A DNA stretch of 64,000 nucleotides, taken from the NCBI RefSeq assembly GCF_000731315.1, contig NZ_HG938353.1, positions 3,410,001-3,474,000 of the forward strand. Reading direction: 5' to 3'. Under the pieces are notes generated by a model, which did not search any database, was not told where the DNA came from, and was given only the letters and a program-made list of their open reading frames with translations. Shown in pieces: positions 33,126-41,331 of this stretch. Both the position numbers and the translations under genes were made by a program. Source of the DNA: Neorhizobium galegae bv. orientalis str. HAMBI 540. Lineage in GTDB: Bacteria; Pseudomonadota; Alphaproteobacteria; Rhizobiales; Rhizobiaceae. Within the stretch, counting starts at the first letter, position 1. Every line of letters starts with the position of its first letter.

Positions 33126-33953
33126 CCTTTTTGGGCAGTGCCTCCCGTCACCACCGTTTCAATCAGAGCAGACTTGAGCCCGCAGTCACGCAAAAAGGAT
33201 CGTGCCGAGTTTGGCACAAAATGTGGCGGCGCAGCAAAAAAGCAACCCGCGCGGAAATACTGAGGCTCGAAGAGGCTCCCGTCCCGACGTCCGATACGGC
33301 TTCGAGGACTTATGATTTTCAAGGGTTCAGGGCCCACTTTGGGGCTCGGAATGCTGCACCGCAGCAGCAGAAAAAAATCTTTTTGCAATAGGCCGAAACG
33401 GCTAGCCCTTTCGTATCCATGTACCTCCTCGCCCTGAAACGGACGTGGAATGTGGCGTAATCTAGGCAAATCTGGGACACAATCGGGCAAAGCCGGCCCT
33501 GGCTGCTTCGCCGGGATCCGCGGCGGCGGACGACGTCCTGAATTTTCTGCAACCAGGCCCTCAGTTAGCAAAAAGGCGCCAATTGATGGGTTCTCCCCCG
33601 GCCGCACCGCCGCTTGCCGCCTCCAGATAAGGCTTCGTTAACTGCACTGCGAGGATGCGCAGGACGACCGGCAGATCATCGCCGAAAACAGCACCGGGTG
33701 GTGCCTCGAGGGACCGATCCGAGATCCTCTAAGGCTCGCGGTCTTGCCAGATTGGAGCCCGTGACAAATTTCAGCCCGAATGTAACGGTCTTTGATAACG
33801 CGCTCGGCCGAGGCCAGTGTGATCGTCTTGGCGGGAGCCATATGGTCAAATCCTGTTACGGGAGGTCATTCGATACGGCAGCGCACTGCCGTCAACCCGG
33901 AGCCCGACAAACGTCAGAGGCTTGTAATTCTTTGAAAAGGCAGGGGCAAAAAC
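33126..33953. other. Gene-poor 828-base gap between exoH and exoW
   Basis: This is the interval where exoI and exoT sit in S. meliloti. No recognisable gene was found. The longest open stretches (for example 33122-33607 on the minus strand) have no family-like segments. It must carry the divergent promoters of exoH and exoW. Visible signals are an inverted repeat GTGCC-gagttt-GGCAC at 33202-33217, about 80 bases upstream of exoH; an A/T-rich palindrome GCAGAAAAAAATCTTTTTGC near 33369-33388; a small hairpin GCCGAAACGGC just after it; and a ribosome site for exoW (GGCAGGGG) near 33940. Confidence 0.6.
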
Positions 33954-34922
33954 ATGGCGACGTTCACGGTTGTTATCCCATTTTTCCAAAAGGAAGCCGG
34001 CATTCTTCGCCGCGCGCTGAAATCGATTTTCGATCAGAGCTATCAGGACTTCGATATCGTCATTGTCGACGACGAGTCGCCCCTTTCCGCAGATATGGAG
34101 CTTCAAGACATTGAAGATGCTTGGAGATCCCGCATCCGCGTAATCCGCCAGCAGAACGGCGGGCCAGGTGCCGCACGCAATACCGGCCTCGACAACGTCC
34201 CGGCTTCGACCCGTTTCGCGGCACTTCTCGATTCGGACGACGTCTGGCTGCCGGATCATCTGAAAAATGCTTTCGAGAGCATGACCCGCTTCGATGCCGA
34301 GTGCTATTGGGCCTCGATGCAGGCGAGCGACGAGTTCTATTACCACTTCGGCATGGCCGAGCTCGAACAGGCGGAGGGCGGCACGCGGCTTTCCGAAAAC
34401 CCGCTCCTGATCGAAATGCCGGATCTCGCGAGTGTCATGCTGAAGAACTGGAGTTTCCTGCATCTCTCCTGCATGGTCATCGCCCGGCCGGTCTTCGAAA
34501 CGGTTCGTTTCGAGCCCTCCCTGCGGTTGGCGGCTGAAGACGTGTTATTCTTCGTCGATTGCATCCTGAAATCGAAGCGAACCCTGCTTTGCGACGAAGA
34601 GGGTGCGGCCCGCGGCATGGGCCTCAATATCTTCCACAGCATCGACAATCGTTCTCCGCAGTTCCTGCGACAGCAGTTCAACACCTGGGTGGCGCTCGAT
34701 ACGCTGGAGGAGCGCTTCCGCTCCCGCCCCAGCGACGTCGCCTCGATCGCATCCTACAAGAACACCGCCCGCCGGCAGGCGCTCTGGAGCCAGGCCGGAC
34801 GAGTCAAACGCCGCGAGGCGCCAGACCTTGGCCTGCTCGCCCGCTGGGTCATGCGCGATCCCGCGCTGATCCGAGCGGCATTCGAACTCGGAGCCGGGAA
34901 ACTCGGCCGCAGCGCACGCTAA
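33954..34922 (+). CDS. exoW: ExoW, glycosyltransferase family 2
   Basis: A 322-residue GT2 enzyme: FTVVIPFFQKEAGILRRALK, FDIVIVDDESPLSA, NGGPGAARNTGL and the DxDD-type LLDSDDVWLPDHL, with AAEDVLFFVDCILK later. S. meliloti ExoW adds a late beta-1,3-glucose in the side chain before ExoV adds pyruvate. It is followed 44 bases later by exoV on the same strand, as in S. meliloti. Confidence 0.9.
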   Translation: MATFTVVIPFFQKEAGILRRALKSIFDQSYQDFDIVIVDDESPLSADMELQDIEDAWRSRIRVIRQQNGGPGAARNTGLDNVPASTRFAALLDSDDVWLPDHLKNAFESMTRFDAECYWASMQASDEFYYHFGMAELEQAEGGTRLSENPLLIEMPDLASVMLKNWSFLHLSCMVIARPVFETVRFEPSLRLAAEDVLFFVDCILKSKRTLLCDEEGAARGMGLNIFHSIDNRSPQFLRQQFNTWVALDTLEERFRSRPSDVASIASYKNTARRQALWSQAGRVKRREAPDLGLLARWVMRDPALIRAAFELGAGKLGRSAR

Positions 34923-34966
34923 ATGCTTGCGTTTCCTTTCAAATTCATCATCCCACGGAGGCCCGC

Positions 34967-35911
34967 ATGAAAGCGTACTACTGGGAATCGCATCACGGCA
35001 ATTTCGGCGACGATCTCAATCTCTGGCTCTGGGATGCGCTGCTACCCGGCTTTCGGGACGTCCATCCTGAAGTCCTGCTAGTCGGCGTCGGCACGGTCCT
35101 CAATCCGGTCCTGCTGCCTGTCGGCCAGAAGAAGCTGGTGATCGGCAGCGGCTATGGTTATGGCACGCCGCCTGATGTCACGGACGCGGCGGAATGGGAT
35201 GTGCGGGCGGTTCGCGGTCCGCTGACGGCCGCCAAACTCGGCATTTCGACCGACAAGGCGATCACCGACCCGGCGGTCATGATCGCCGACATGCCGGAAT
35301 TCCAGAACCTGCCGAAAATCCACAAGAAGACCTTCATTCCCCATTGGGAGTCGGCCGAATTCGGCATGTGGAACGCCGTCTGCGAGCCCGTCGGCCTCAC
35401 CTATCTCGATCCGCGCGGCGAAGCGAAGTCGGTCATCCGCCATATAGCCCAGTCGGAGCTGATCATCGCCGAATCCATGCATGGTGCGATCCTGGCGGAT
35501 GCCTTCCGGGTGCCGTGGGTGGCCGTCAGCAGCTCCCGTTCCATCAACAATTTCAAATGGAATGACTGGGCCAAATCCGTTGGGACAACATACGAACCTC
35601 GCTACGTGCCGGTCTCCACCCGAGCCGAAGCTGTAGCCAAACGCTCGCGTTTCTGGGGCATCAACTTCGACCGTCAGGAGCCGGCACGTCCGGCCGCACA
35701 AGACACCCATGGCGGCGAAGTCATGACCCACACGCCGCCGTCACAAAGCGGCCTTCGCGGCATGGCGAAACAGTTCCTCGCAGCCCCATCCGTGCTGGCG
35801 CTCTGGCAGGCAAGCCGCGCCGAGCCGCGGCTCAGCCCGGTCGAGGTTCTGGAGGAGCGCAAGGAGAAATTCCGGACGATGCTGGAAGGAATCCGCCGCG
35901 ATTATTTCTGA
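34967..35911 (+). CDS. exoV: ExoV, polysaccharide pyruvyl (ketal) transferase
   Basis: A 314-residue pyruvyltransferase: YYWESHHGNFGDDLNLWLWD, the glycine-rich VIGSGYGYG, VRAVRGPLTAAKLG and SELIIAESMHGAILADAF, all characteristic of the family. It adds 4,6-O-pyruvate to the terminal glucose of the repeat unit using phosphoenolpyruvate. ATG 34967 follows a GGAGG site. The last 10 bases overlap the end of convergent exoU. Confidence 0.93.
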   Translation: MKAYYWESHHGNFGDDLNLWLWDALLPGFRDVHPEVLLVGVGTVLNPVLLPVGQKKLVIGSGYGYGTPPDVTDAAEWDVRAVRGPLTAAKLGISTDKAITDPAVMIADMPEFQNLPKIHKKTFIPHWESAEFGMWNAVCEPVGLTYLDPRGEAKSVIRHIAQSELIIAESMHGAILADAFRVPWVAVSSSRSINNFKWNDWAKSVGTTYEPRYVPVSTRAEAVAKRSRFWGINFDRQEPARPAAQDTHGGEVMTHTPPSQSGLRGMAKQFLAAPSVLALWQASRAEPRLSPVEVLEERKEKFRTMLEGIRRDYF

Positions 35912-36906
35912 GCGGCGGGTATGCCGGGCAGAAGATAGCGCATGCCGACCGGCTGTGCCTGCGGCTTGGACGACCTGGCGCGCAGGAGATCGAGCTTGTC
36001 GAGGAATATGCCGGTCGCCACGGCCGGCAGGACCTGCGGGTGGGAGAGCAAGCGCCGGATGGCGGCGCCATTCCCCGCCTGCGACTTGATGTCGAGGAAG
36101 GCACGCAACTCGTAGCGGTCGCGCGTATGGTCGCGATGCCGGACGATCACTGCCCTTTCCTCTTCGCTAAGCGCCGGATCTGCAAGGAGCGCGTCGTCCG
36201 CCTCGTAGAATTTGCGCAGGTCGTCGGTGCGATGCCGGCCGCTCAGCGAATCCTGGCGCACGATGGCGCCGTAGCCGCAATGCTCGATCACCTTGTAGCG
36301 CGCGCCCTTGGCGAGCGCCCGGGCGTAGAAATCGTAATCCTCGCCGAAACGCATGTTTTCGTCGTAGCGAAGACCATGGGCGTCGAGAAACGCTCGGCTC
36401 ATCACCGGCTTCATGAAACCGGTCTCGCCGCGCTTGACCCCGCGCTTGGAAATATTGCCTTCCACGAATTCAGTAAGCGACATGCTCCGCGCCCGCGTCT
36501 CGAACCTTTCCGGGCGAATGAATTCGCTCGGTTCGTAGATGAAGGCGATATTGTCGGCAATCAGGTCCCAGCCATCCTCCGCCAGCATCGGCGCAAACCG
36601 GCCCGGAAAAAAGAAGTCGTCGGCATCGAGAATACCAATCAGCGGCGCCGTCGATATGGCAATGGCATGATTGCGGGCAGCAGAGGGGCCGCGATTCTGA
36701 TCGAACGAGACAACCGTCAGCCGTCCTGACCTATCATCCGATCTGCGCGCGACGTCCGCGGTCTTATCGGTGGAGCCGTCGTCGACCACCACGACCTCGC
36801 TGACATGCGCCTCGTTCAAGGCGGATTGAATCGCGATTCCAATGGTTTCAGCGGCGTTTTTGGCCGCGATGATGACGCAGATCGTCTGGGAAGCGTGTTC
36901 AACCAT
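35902..36906 (-). CDS. exoU: ExoU, glycosyltransferase family 2
   Basis: A 334-residue GT2 enzyme: TICVIIAAKNAAETIGIAIQ, VVVVDDGSTDKTADVA, the DxDD-type LIGILDADDFFFPGRF and MRFGEDYDFYARALAKG. S. meliloti ExoU adds the sixth sugar, a beta-1,6-glucose. ATG 36906 has a GAGAGGG site just upstream; an ATG four codons earlier (36918) has none. Convergent with exoV; 87 bases downstream of exoX on the same strand. Confidence 0.9.
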   Translation of the reverse strand: MVEHASQTICVIIAAKNAAETIGIAIQSALNEAHVSEVVVVDDGSTDKTADVARRSDDRSGRLTVVSFDQNRGPSAARNHAIAISTAPLIGILDADDFFFPGRFAPMLAEDGWDLIADNIAFIYEPSEFIRPERFETRARSMSLTEFVEGNISKRGVKRGETGFMKPVMSRAFLDAHGLRYDENMRFGEDYDFYARALAKGARYKVIEHCGYGAIVRQDSLSGRHRTDDLRKFYEADDALLADPALSEEERAVIVRHRDHTRDRYELRAFLDIKSQAGNGAAIRRLLSHPQVLPAVATGIFLDKLDLLRARSSKPQAQPVGMRYLLPGIPAAQK

Positions 36907-36993
36907 AGCCCTCTCCATGTTGCATCCGTCCGCAACTATGGGCTCAGGAAAATGGCCCTCGTATGAAACTGGCGGAAAAAAGCGTCAGAGCGG

Positions 36994-37290
36994 TCATGTA
37001 TCGCTGGCCGGAAGGTTCGGGGCGGCATCGGCACGCAATCCGTCGCGCCGGCTGCCATCCTTGGAGCTTTTGGTAGCCGCGGCAGCATCCGAAGTCGCGC
37101 CCGCCTCCCGTATCTGCTTTTCACGGCGAACGAGGTAAAGGACAGCGGCGAAATATCCCGCCTGGATCAGGACTGCACAGATCAGCGTCTGTATAACTGC
37201 GGTATAGAACGACCCGGTGATAAGATACGCAGCCACCGCGAACACGATCAGAGTCACTGTCATGCTGATAAAGACGCGTGGCGCGTACAT
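36994..37290 (-). CDS. exoX: ExoX, small membrane inhibitor of exopolysaccharide synthesis
   Basis: A 98-residue protein with two hydrophobic segments (VFISMTVTLIVFAVAAYLITG and AVIQTLICAVLIQAGYFAAVLYLV) and a charged C-terminal tail. The MYAPRVF start matches ExoX (Psi-like) proteins. ExoX lowers succinoglycan output post-translationally, apparently by acting on the galactosyl transferase ExoY; the exoX:exoY dosage sets output. The start at 37290 has a strong GGGAGG site. It is divergent from exoY. Confidence 0.9.
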   Translation of the reverse strand: MYAPRVFISMTVTLIVFAVAAYLITGSFYTAVIQTLICAVLIQAGYFAAVLYLVRREKQIREAGATSDAAAATKSSKDGSRRDGLRADAAPNLPASDT

Positions 37291-38019
37291 GATCGTTCCT
37301 CCCGAACGTGGCTGTTCAGTTCGTGGTTTTTCAGGCTCCTCTCCCGATAAGACAACCATATGAGTCTGCAGGAGAGGATTCAAGTTTTCCGATCTCGATA
37401 ATGCCAGACTATTGGTGAAACTTTCGTAAGGTCCATGAGGTTCCGAACAAATACTGCAGGCAGCGAGCCCATCTCTATCACAGCGCCACAAGCACTGCGC
37501 CTCGCTTTTGCCACATTTCCGCCCGGATTCGCCCCGGTTGGAACGAACTCGCCAGCCGCACCTCTCAATTCCCCTCAAACCCCATCAACTTTTGTTACAA
37601 AGCTAACTCGAAACCGACAGGCGTTGTTGCGTTGCAGCATTGTATTGCGGCGCAGCAGGAGTGGGCCTTTGGTCCCAGACGCAAGCTACTTTGGTCCCCA
37701 TCCTCAAGAAGCTGAGCGATCTATGACTAGGCGACCAACAGGAGAGAATGCCGGGATAAGTTTGAACCAAGTCGGGAATATTAGCTACTCGACCGCTTTT
37801 ACACGCAGAGTACAGTATTGACTGCGTTTCCGGCGTATATCTCCCAAGTTGTTCCCGCCCAATCGCGGGTTGGAAATCGGCCCCAGACCCCGGCGGGATG
37901 CGGTTGGCGGAAAAGTTTGATCTTCATCAAATTGCGAACACAGACTTATTATCACATTAACGCTCAATGACGCGCCGTAATGGCACCGACTATCGCAAAA
38001 CATAAGTGGAGTTCACTCT
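37291..38019. promoter_or_regulatory. Long divergent control region between exoX and exoY
   Basis: These 729 bases have no convincing gene; short open frames (for example 37435-37821) have no family features. The region is more AT-rich than its neighbours, with a repeated TTTGGTCCC/TTTGGTCCCC element (37672 and 37690 area). A long upstream region is expected here: in S. meliloti the exoX-exoY interval carries several promoters and is a target of MucR-type regulators. Specific promoter boxes could not be fixed by eye. Confidence 0.5.
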
Positions 38020-38700
38020 ATGAAGTCAGCGACACGTTCGGCAGGTTCGCCGTTCTCAACGTCAGACCAAGCCCGCATGACTCTCCCAACTGGGGGCTTG
38101 GCAAAACGAAGTTTCGATATCACCGCCGCCGCCTTGGCCCTCATCCTGTTCAGTCCCATCTTCCTGATGATCGCGGCGTTGGTAAAGTTCTCCGACAATG
38201 GCCCCATTTTTTATGGGCATCGCCGGATCGGCCACAACGGTCGTACCTTCAAATGCCTCAAGTTCCGCACGATGGCCGTGAATGGCGATGAAGTCCTGCG
38301 AAACTACCTGAAAGCCAATCCGCAAGCGGCGGAGGAATGGCGAGCGACGCGCAAACTCAAGTTCGATCCTCGGGTGACGGTCGTCGGCACCGTGCTGCGC
38401 AAGCTCAGCCTCGACGAGCTTCCGCAGCTTCTCAACATCCTGCGTGGCGAAATGAGCGTTGTCGGTCCCCGCCCCGTGGTCGACGAGGAACTGAACCTCT
38501 ATGACAGCTTTGCGGCCTTCTACCTGAGCACGCGCCCGGGCCTCACCGGTCTGTGGCAGATCAGCGGTCGCAATGACGTTTCCTATGATACCCGTATCGC
38601 GTTCGACACCCAATACGTCCAGAACTGGTCGCTGATCGGCGACGTCGCAATCATTGTGAAAACGATCCCCGCCGTCTGCATGGCGCGCGGCAGTTACTGA
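38020..38700 (+). CDS. exoY: ExoY, undecaprenyl-phosphate galactose phosphotransferase
   Basis: A 226-residue initiating glycosyltransferase of the bacterial sugar transferase (WbaP/ExoY) family. It has one membrane hairpin (ITAAALALILFSPIFLMIAAL) followed by the catalytic part: GHRRIGHNGRTFKCLKFRTM, LRKLSLDELPQLLNILRGEM, SVVGPRPV and PGLTGLWQISGRND. It transfers galactose-1-phosphate to the lipid carrier, the first committed step, and is the target of ExoX. The MKSATRSA start at 38020 is the one used by S. meliloti ExoY. Confidence 0.95.
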   Translation: MKSATRSAGSPFSTSDQARMTLPTGGLAKRSFDITAAALALILFSPIFLMIAALVKFSDNGPIFYGHRRIGHNGRTFKCLKFRTMAVNGDEVLRNYLKANPQAAEEWRATRKLKFDPRVTVVGTVLRKLSLDELPQLLNILRGEMSVVGPRPVVDEELNLYDSFAAFYLSTRPGLTGLWQISGRNDVSYDTRIAFDTQYVQNWSLIGDVAIIVKTIPAVCMARGSY

Positions 38701-38804
38701 CAGTCCATCCCCTCTGCTGAGGCGTCGGACCCCACTTGACGGGATCGGCAAATCTGGCGGGCTTCGAGCGCGGACTGGTTCCGCGCCTTTTGAAGGAAAA
38801 ATCC

Positions 38805-40061
38805 ATGCAGACACAAACTGCCTCCGCGAGAGGCCTGCGTGCGTTATGTTTTCTGGCCGGTGCGATCACAGTCGCTCTGGCCGGCAGCGCGACTGCGGAA
38901 GAGACCGGTTATCGCCTCGGCGTGATGGATAAGCTTCGCGTCCGCGTCGCCGAGTGGCAGCCGGCCGACGGCACGATCCGCAACTGGGATGCGGTGAGCG
39001 GCGACTATACCATCGGGCCGACCGGATCGCTCTCGCTCCCCTTCATCGGCGACCTCCCGGCAGCCGGCAAGACGGCGGGCGAGGTCGCAAAAACCATCGG
39101 CGAGGAATTGCGCGGCAAATTCGCGTTGCGCAACCTGCCATCGGCTTCCGTGGAAATTGCCCAGTTCCGGCCGGTTTTCCTGGCCGGCGACGTGCATACG
39201 CCGGGCGAATATCCCTATACCCCCAACCTGACCGTGCTGAAGGCCATCAGCCTTGCCGGCGGTCTTCTCCGGTCTGATTCGGGCCAGCGTTTCGCCCGCG
39301 ATTTCATCAATGCCCGCGGCGACGCCTCGGTCTACGATTCCCAACGCGGCCGGCTTCTCGCTCGCCGCGCCCGGCTGCTGGCGGAAGTCGCCGGTGCTAC
39401 CGAAATGAAAGTCCCGCCGGAACTCAAGGACGTCGGCAATGCCGAAAAGCTGATCGCCAGCGAAGTCTCGCTGATGAAATCGCGGCGAGAACGCTACGAG
39501 CTTCAGTTGAAGGCTCTCACCGACCTGCGGACGCTGCTCGAAAACGAGGTCCAATCTCTCAGCCAGAAGACCGATACCCAGAAGCGGCAGCTGCAGCTCG
39601 TCAGCGAGGACCGGGAAAAAATGGCGAAGCTGACCGAACAGGGACTGGCGACCTCCAGCCGCCGCATCACCGCCGAGGAAAGGGCCGCGACCATCGAAGC
39701 GAACCTCCTTGATATCGACACGTCAATACTTCGCGCCAAGCAGGATATCAACAAGGCGAACCAGGACGAGATCAACCTGCGCAACGACTGGGAAGCCCAG
39801 CGCGCCCAGGAGCTGCAGAACACCGAGGCCGAACTCGAAAAGCTCGGATTGCAGCTCGGAACCAGCCGCGAGCTAATGTCGGAAGCCGTGGCTCAATCGG
39901 CCGAGGCGCTGAAATTCGACCCTTCGGGCAAGTCCGCCACCATCAAATACACCGTGGTGCGGGACGAGGGCCAGGGGCCGAAAGAGGTCGCCGTCGGCGA
40001 AAACGACAAGCTTCTGCCCGGCGACGTCATCAAGGTCGCCGCCGAGCTCCTGATGCAATGA
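38805..40061 (+). CDS. exoF: ExoF, outer-membrane-type polysaccharide export protein
   Basis: A 418-residue secreted protein. The signal peptide ends near AGSATAEE, then the polysaccharide export (OPX) domain starts (YRLGVMDKLRVRVAEW, YTIGPTGSLSLPFIGDLPA) with a SLBB-like part (FLAGDVHTPGEYPYTPNLTV). A long helical coiled region follows (SLMKSRRERYELQL ... EELQNTEAELEKLGLQ-like text), and a short beta end. It helps succinoglycan cross the periplasm and outer membrane and is also needed for the first galactosyl step in S. meliloti. ATG 38805 follows GAAGGA. It is 7 bases ahead of exoQ. Confidence 0.93.
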   Translation: MQTQTASARGLRALCFLAGAITVALAGSATAEETGYRLGVMDKLRVRVAEWQPADGTIRNWDAVSGDYTIGPTGSLSLPFIGDLPAAGKTAGEVAKTIGEELRGKFALRNLPSASVEIAQFRPVFLAGDVHTPGEYPYTPNLTVLKAISLAGGLLRSDSGQRFARDFINARGDASVYDSQRGRLLARRARLLAEVAGATEMKVPPELKDVGNAEKLIASEVSLMKSRRERYELQLKALTDLRTLLENEVQSLSQKTDTQKRQLQLVSEDREKMAKLTEQGLATSSRRITAEERAATIEANLLDIDTSILRAKQDINKANQDEINLRNDWEAQRAQELQNTEAELEKLGLQLGTSRELMSEAVAQSAEALKFDPSGKSATIKYTVVRDEGQGPKEVAVGENDKLLPGDVIKVAAELLMQ

Positions 40062-40068
40062 GGATCGC

Positions 40069-41331
40069 ATGAGGATTGCGAAATCTGCGCTGATCGACCC
40101 GGCTCGCAATGAAGTCTACGGCGTGGCTGCGGTCGCGCTGTCCTTCTTCGTGTTCGCCTATTCGAGCCGGTTCGGGCAGATTTCGATCCTCGCCTATTAT
40201 GGCCTCTGGTTCCTGCTGGTAGTTGCCGACTATCGGCAGGCTCTCGGCAATTATCTGAAATATCTTTGGATATTCGGATTTGCGCTGTTCTGCTTCGTCT
40301 CCGCCTTCTGGTCGCCCGCCTTCGGCATCTCGCTGCGAACCGCGATACAATACCTGACGCATGTCGTCTGTGCGCTGATCGCCATGCGCACGATCAGTGT
40401 GCTGACATTGACCCGCGGTGCGATCCTGGGCACGGCGATCGTGCTCGTCTTCTCCATGCTGTTCGGAACCTACCTCTACGACGCCATCGACGGCAGTTAT
40501 AGTTTCGTCGGAGCCTTCTCCTCGAAGAACCAGCTCGGTTTCTACGCCTCGCTCGGTCTTTTCTTCGCCGCGTCCTATCTGCTCATCTGGCGGCAGAAAG
40601 GTCTCTGGTTGATGGCGTCGGGCGGCGTCGGCCTCCTGAGCGCCTATTGCCTTCTCGCCTCGCAATCGGCGACCTCTGCCATTACGACCGCCGGCGTCCT
40701 GGCGCTCTGCGCCGGTTATATGCCGGTCGCACAGCTTTCGCCGAATCACCGCAAGCTGCTGGTCGCCGGGCTGGTGGTGATCGGCGTGGTCGCGATCATC
40801 GGAGCGCTGCAGATGGGCGCTGTCGATGCCGTTCTCGGCATCTTCGGCAAGGATTCGACGCTGACGGGACGGACCTACCTCTGGCAGCAGGGAATCGAGG
40901 CGATCCGTGATAACCCGGTTCTCGGCACCGGTTATCAGGGTTATTGGGTTCCCGGCTTCGCCGATGCCGAGAGGCTATGGGACGATTTCTTCATCACGGC
41001 CCGCAGCGGCTTCCATTTCCACAACACGTTCATCGAGGTCACCGTCGAGACCGGCCTGATCGGGCTCGCCCTATTGTGCATGATCATGCTGATAAACGTC
41101 TTCGGCCATCTGAGCGCGATGCTGAGCCGCAATCGCGATCCCGCGTCGACGCTGTTATGCGCGCTGAGCGTTCTGTTGCTGATCCGGGCCTTCGTGGAAG
41201 TCGACGTACTTTTCCCCTACCAGATCGGTTCATTCCTGATGTTCTACGCGGCTGGCCGGTTGACCCTTCGCCAGAAGTCCACCGCGTTCACCTCTCATCC
41301 CGTCGGAGGCCGGGGGACTATTGCCGCTTGA
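40069..41331 (+). CDS. exoQ: ExoQ, Wzy-type repeat-unit polymerase
   Basis: A 420-residue membrane protein with about 10-12 hydrophobic segments and the O-antigen ligase/polymerase (Wzy_C) loop: STLTGRTYLWQQGIEAIRDN, then FHFHNTFIEVTVETGLIGL. It polymerises succinoglycan octasaccharides into long chains on the periplasmic side. It is the third gene of exoYFQ. Its stop lies 14 bases inside the end of the convergent oxidoreductase gene. The flippase that would feed it (ExoT) is not in the window. Confidence 0.92.
   Translation: MRIAKSALIDPARNEVYGVAAVALSFFVFAYSSRFGQISILAYYGLWFLLVVADYRQALGNYLKYLWIFGFALFCFVSAFWSPAFGISLRTAIQYLTHVVCALIAMRTISVLTLTRGAILGTAIVLVFSMLFGTYLYDAIDGSYSFVGAFSSKNQLGFYASLGLFFAASYLLIWRQKGLWLMASGGVGLLSAYCLLASQSATSAITTAGVLALCAGYMPVAQLSPNHRKLLVAGLVVIGVVAIIGALQMGAVDAVLGIFGKDSTLTGRTYLWQQGIEAIRDNPVLGTGYQGYWVPGFADAERLWDDFFITARSGFHFHNTFIEVTVETGLIGLALLCMIMLINVFGHLSAMLSRNRDPASTLLCALSVLLLIRAFVEVDVLFPYQIGSFLMFYAAGRLTLRQKSTAFTSHPVGGRGTIAA

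Noticed and set aside
33122..33607. 161-residue open frame in the exoH-exoW gap, considered as an exoI or exoT remnant
   Set aside because: No hydrophobic segments as a flippase would have, no signal peptide or nuclease-like segment, and no good ribosome site.
37435..37821. 128-residue open frame between exoX and exoY
   Set aside because: Low-complexity translation, no recognisable motif; the interval is better explained as a control region.
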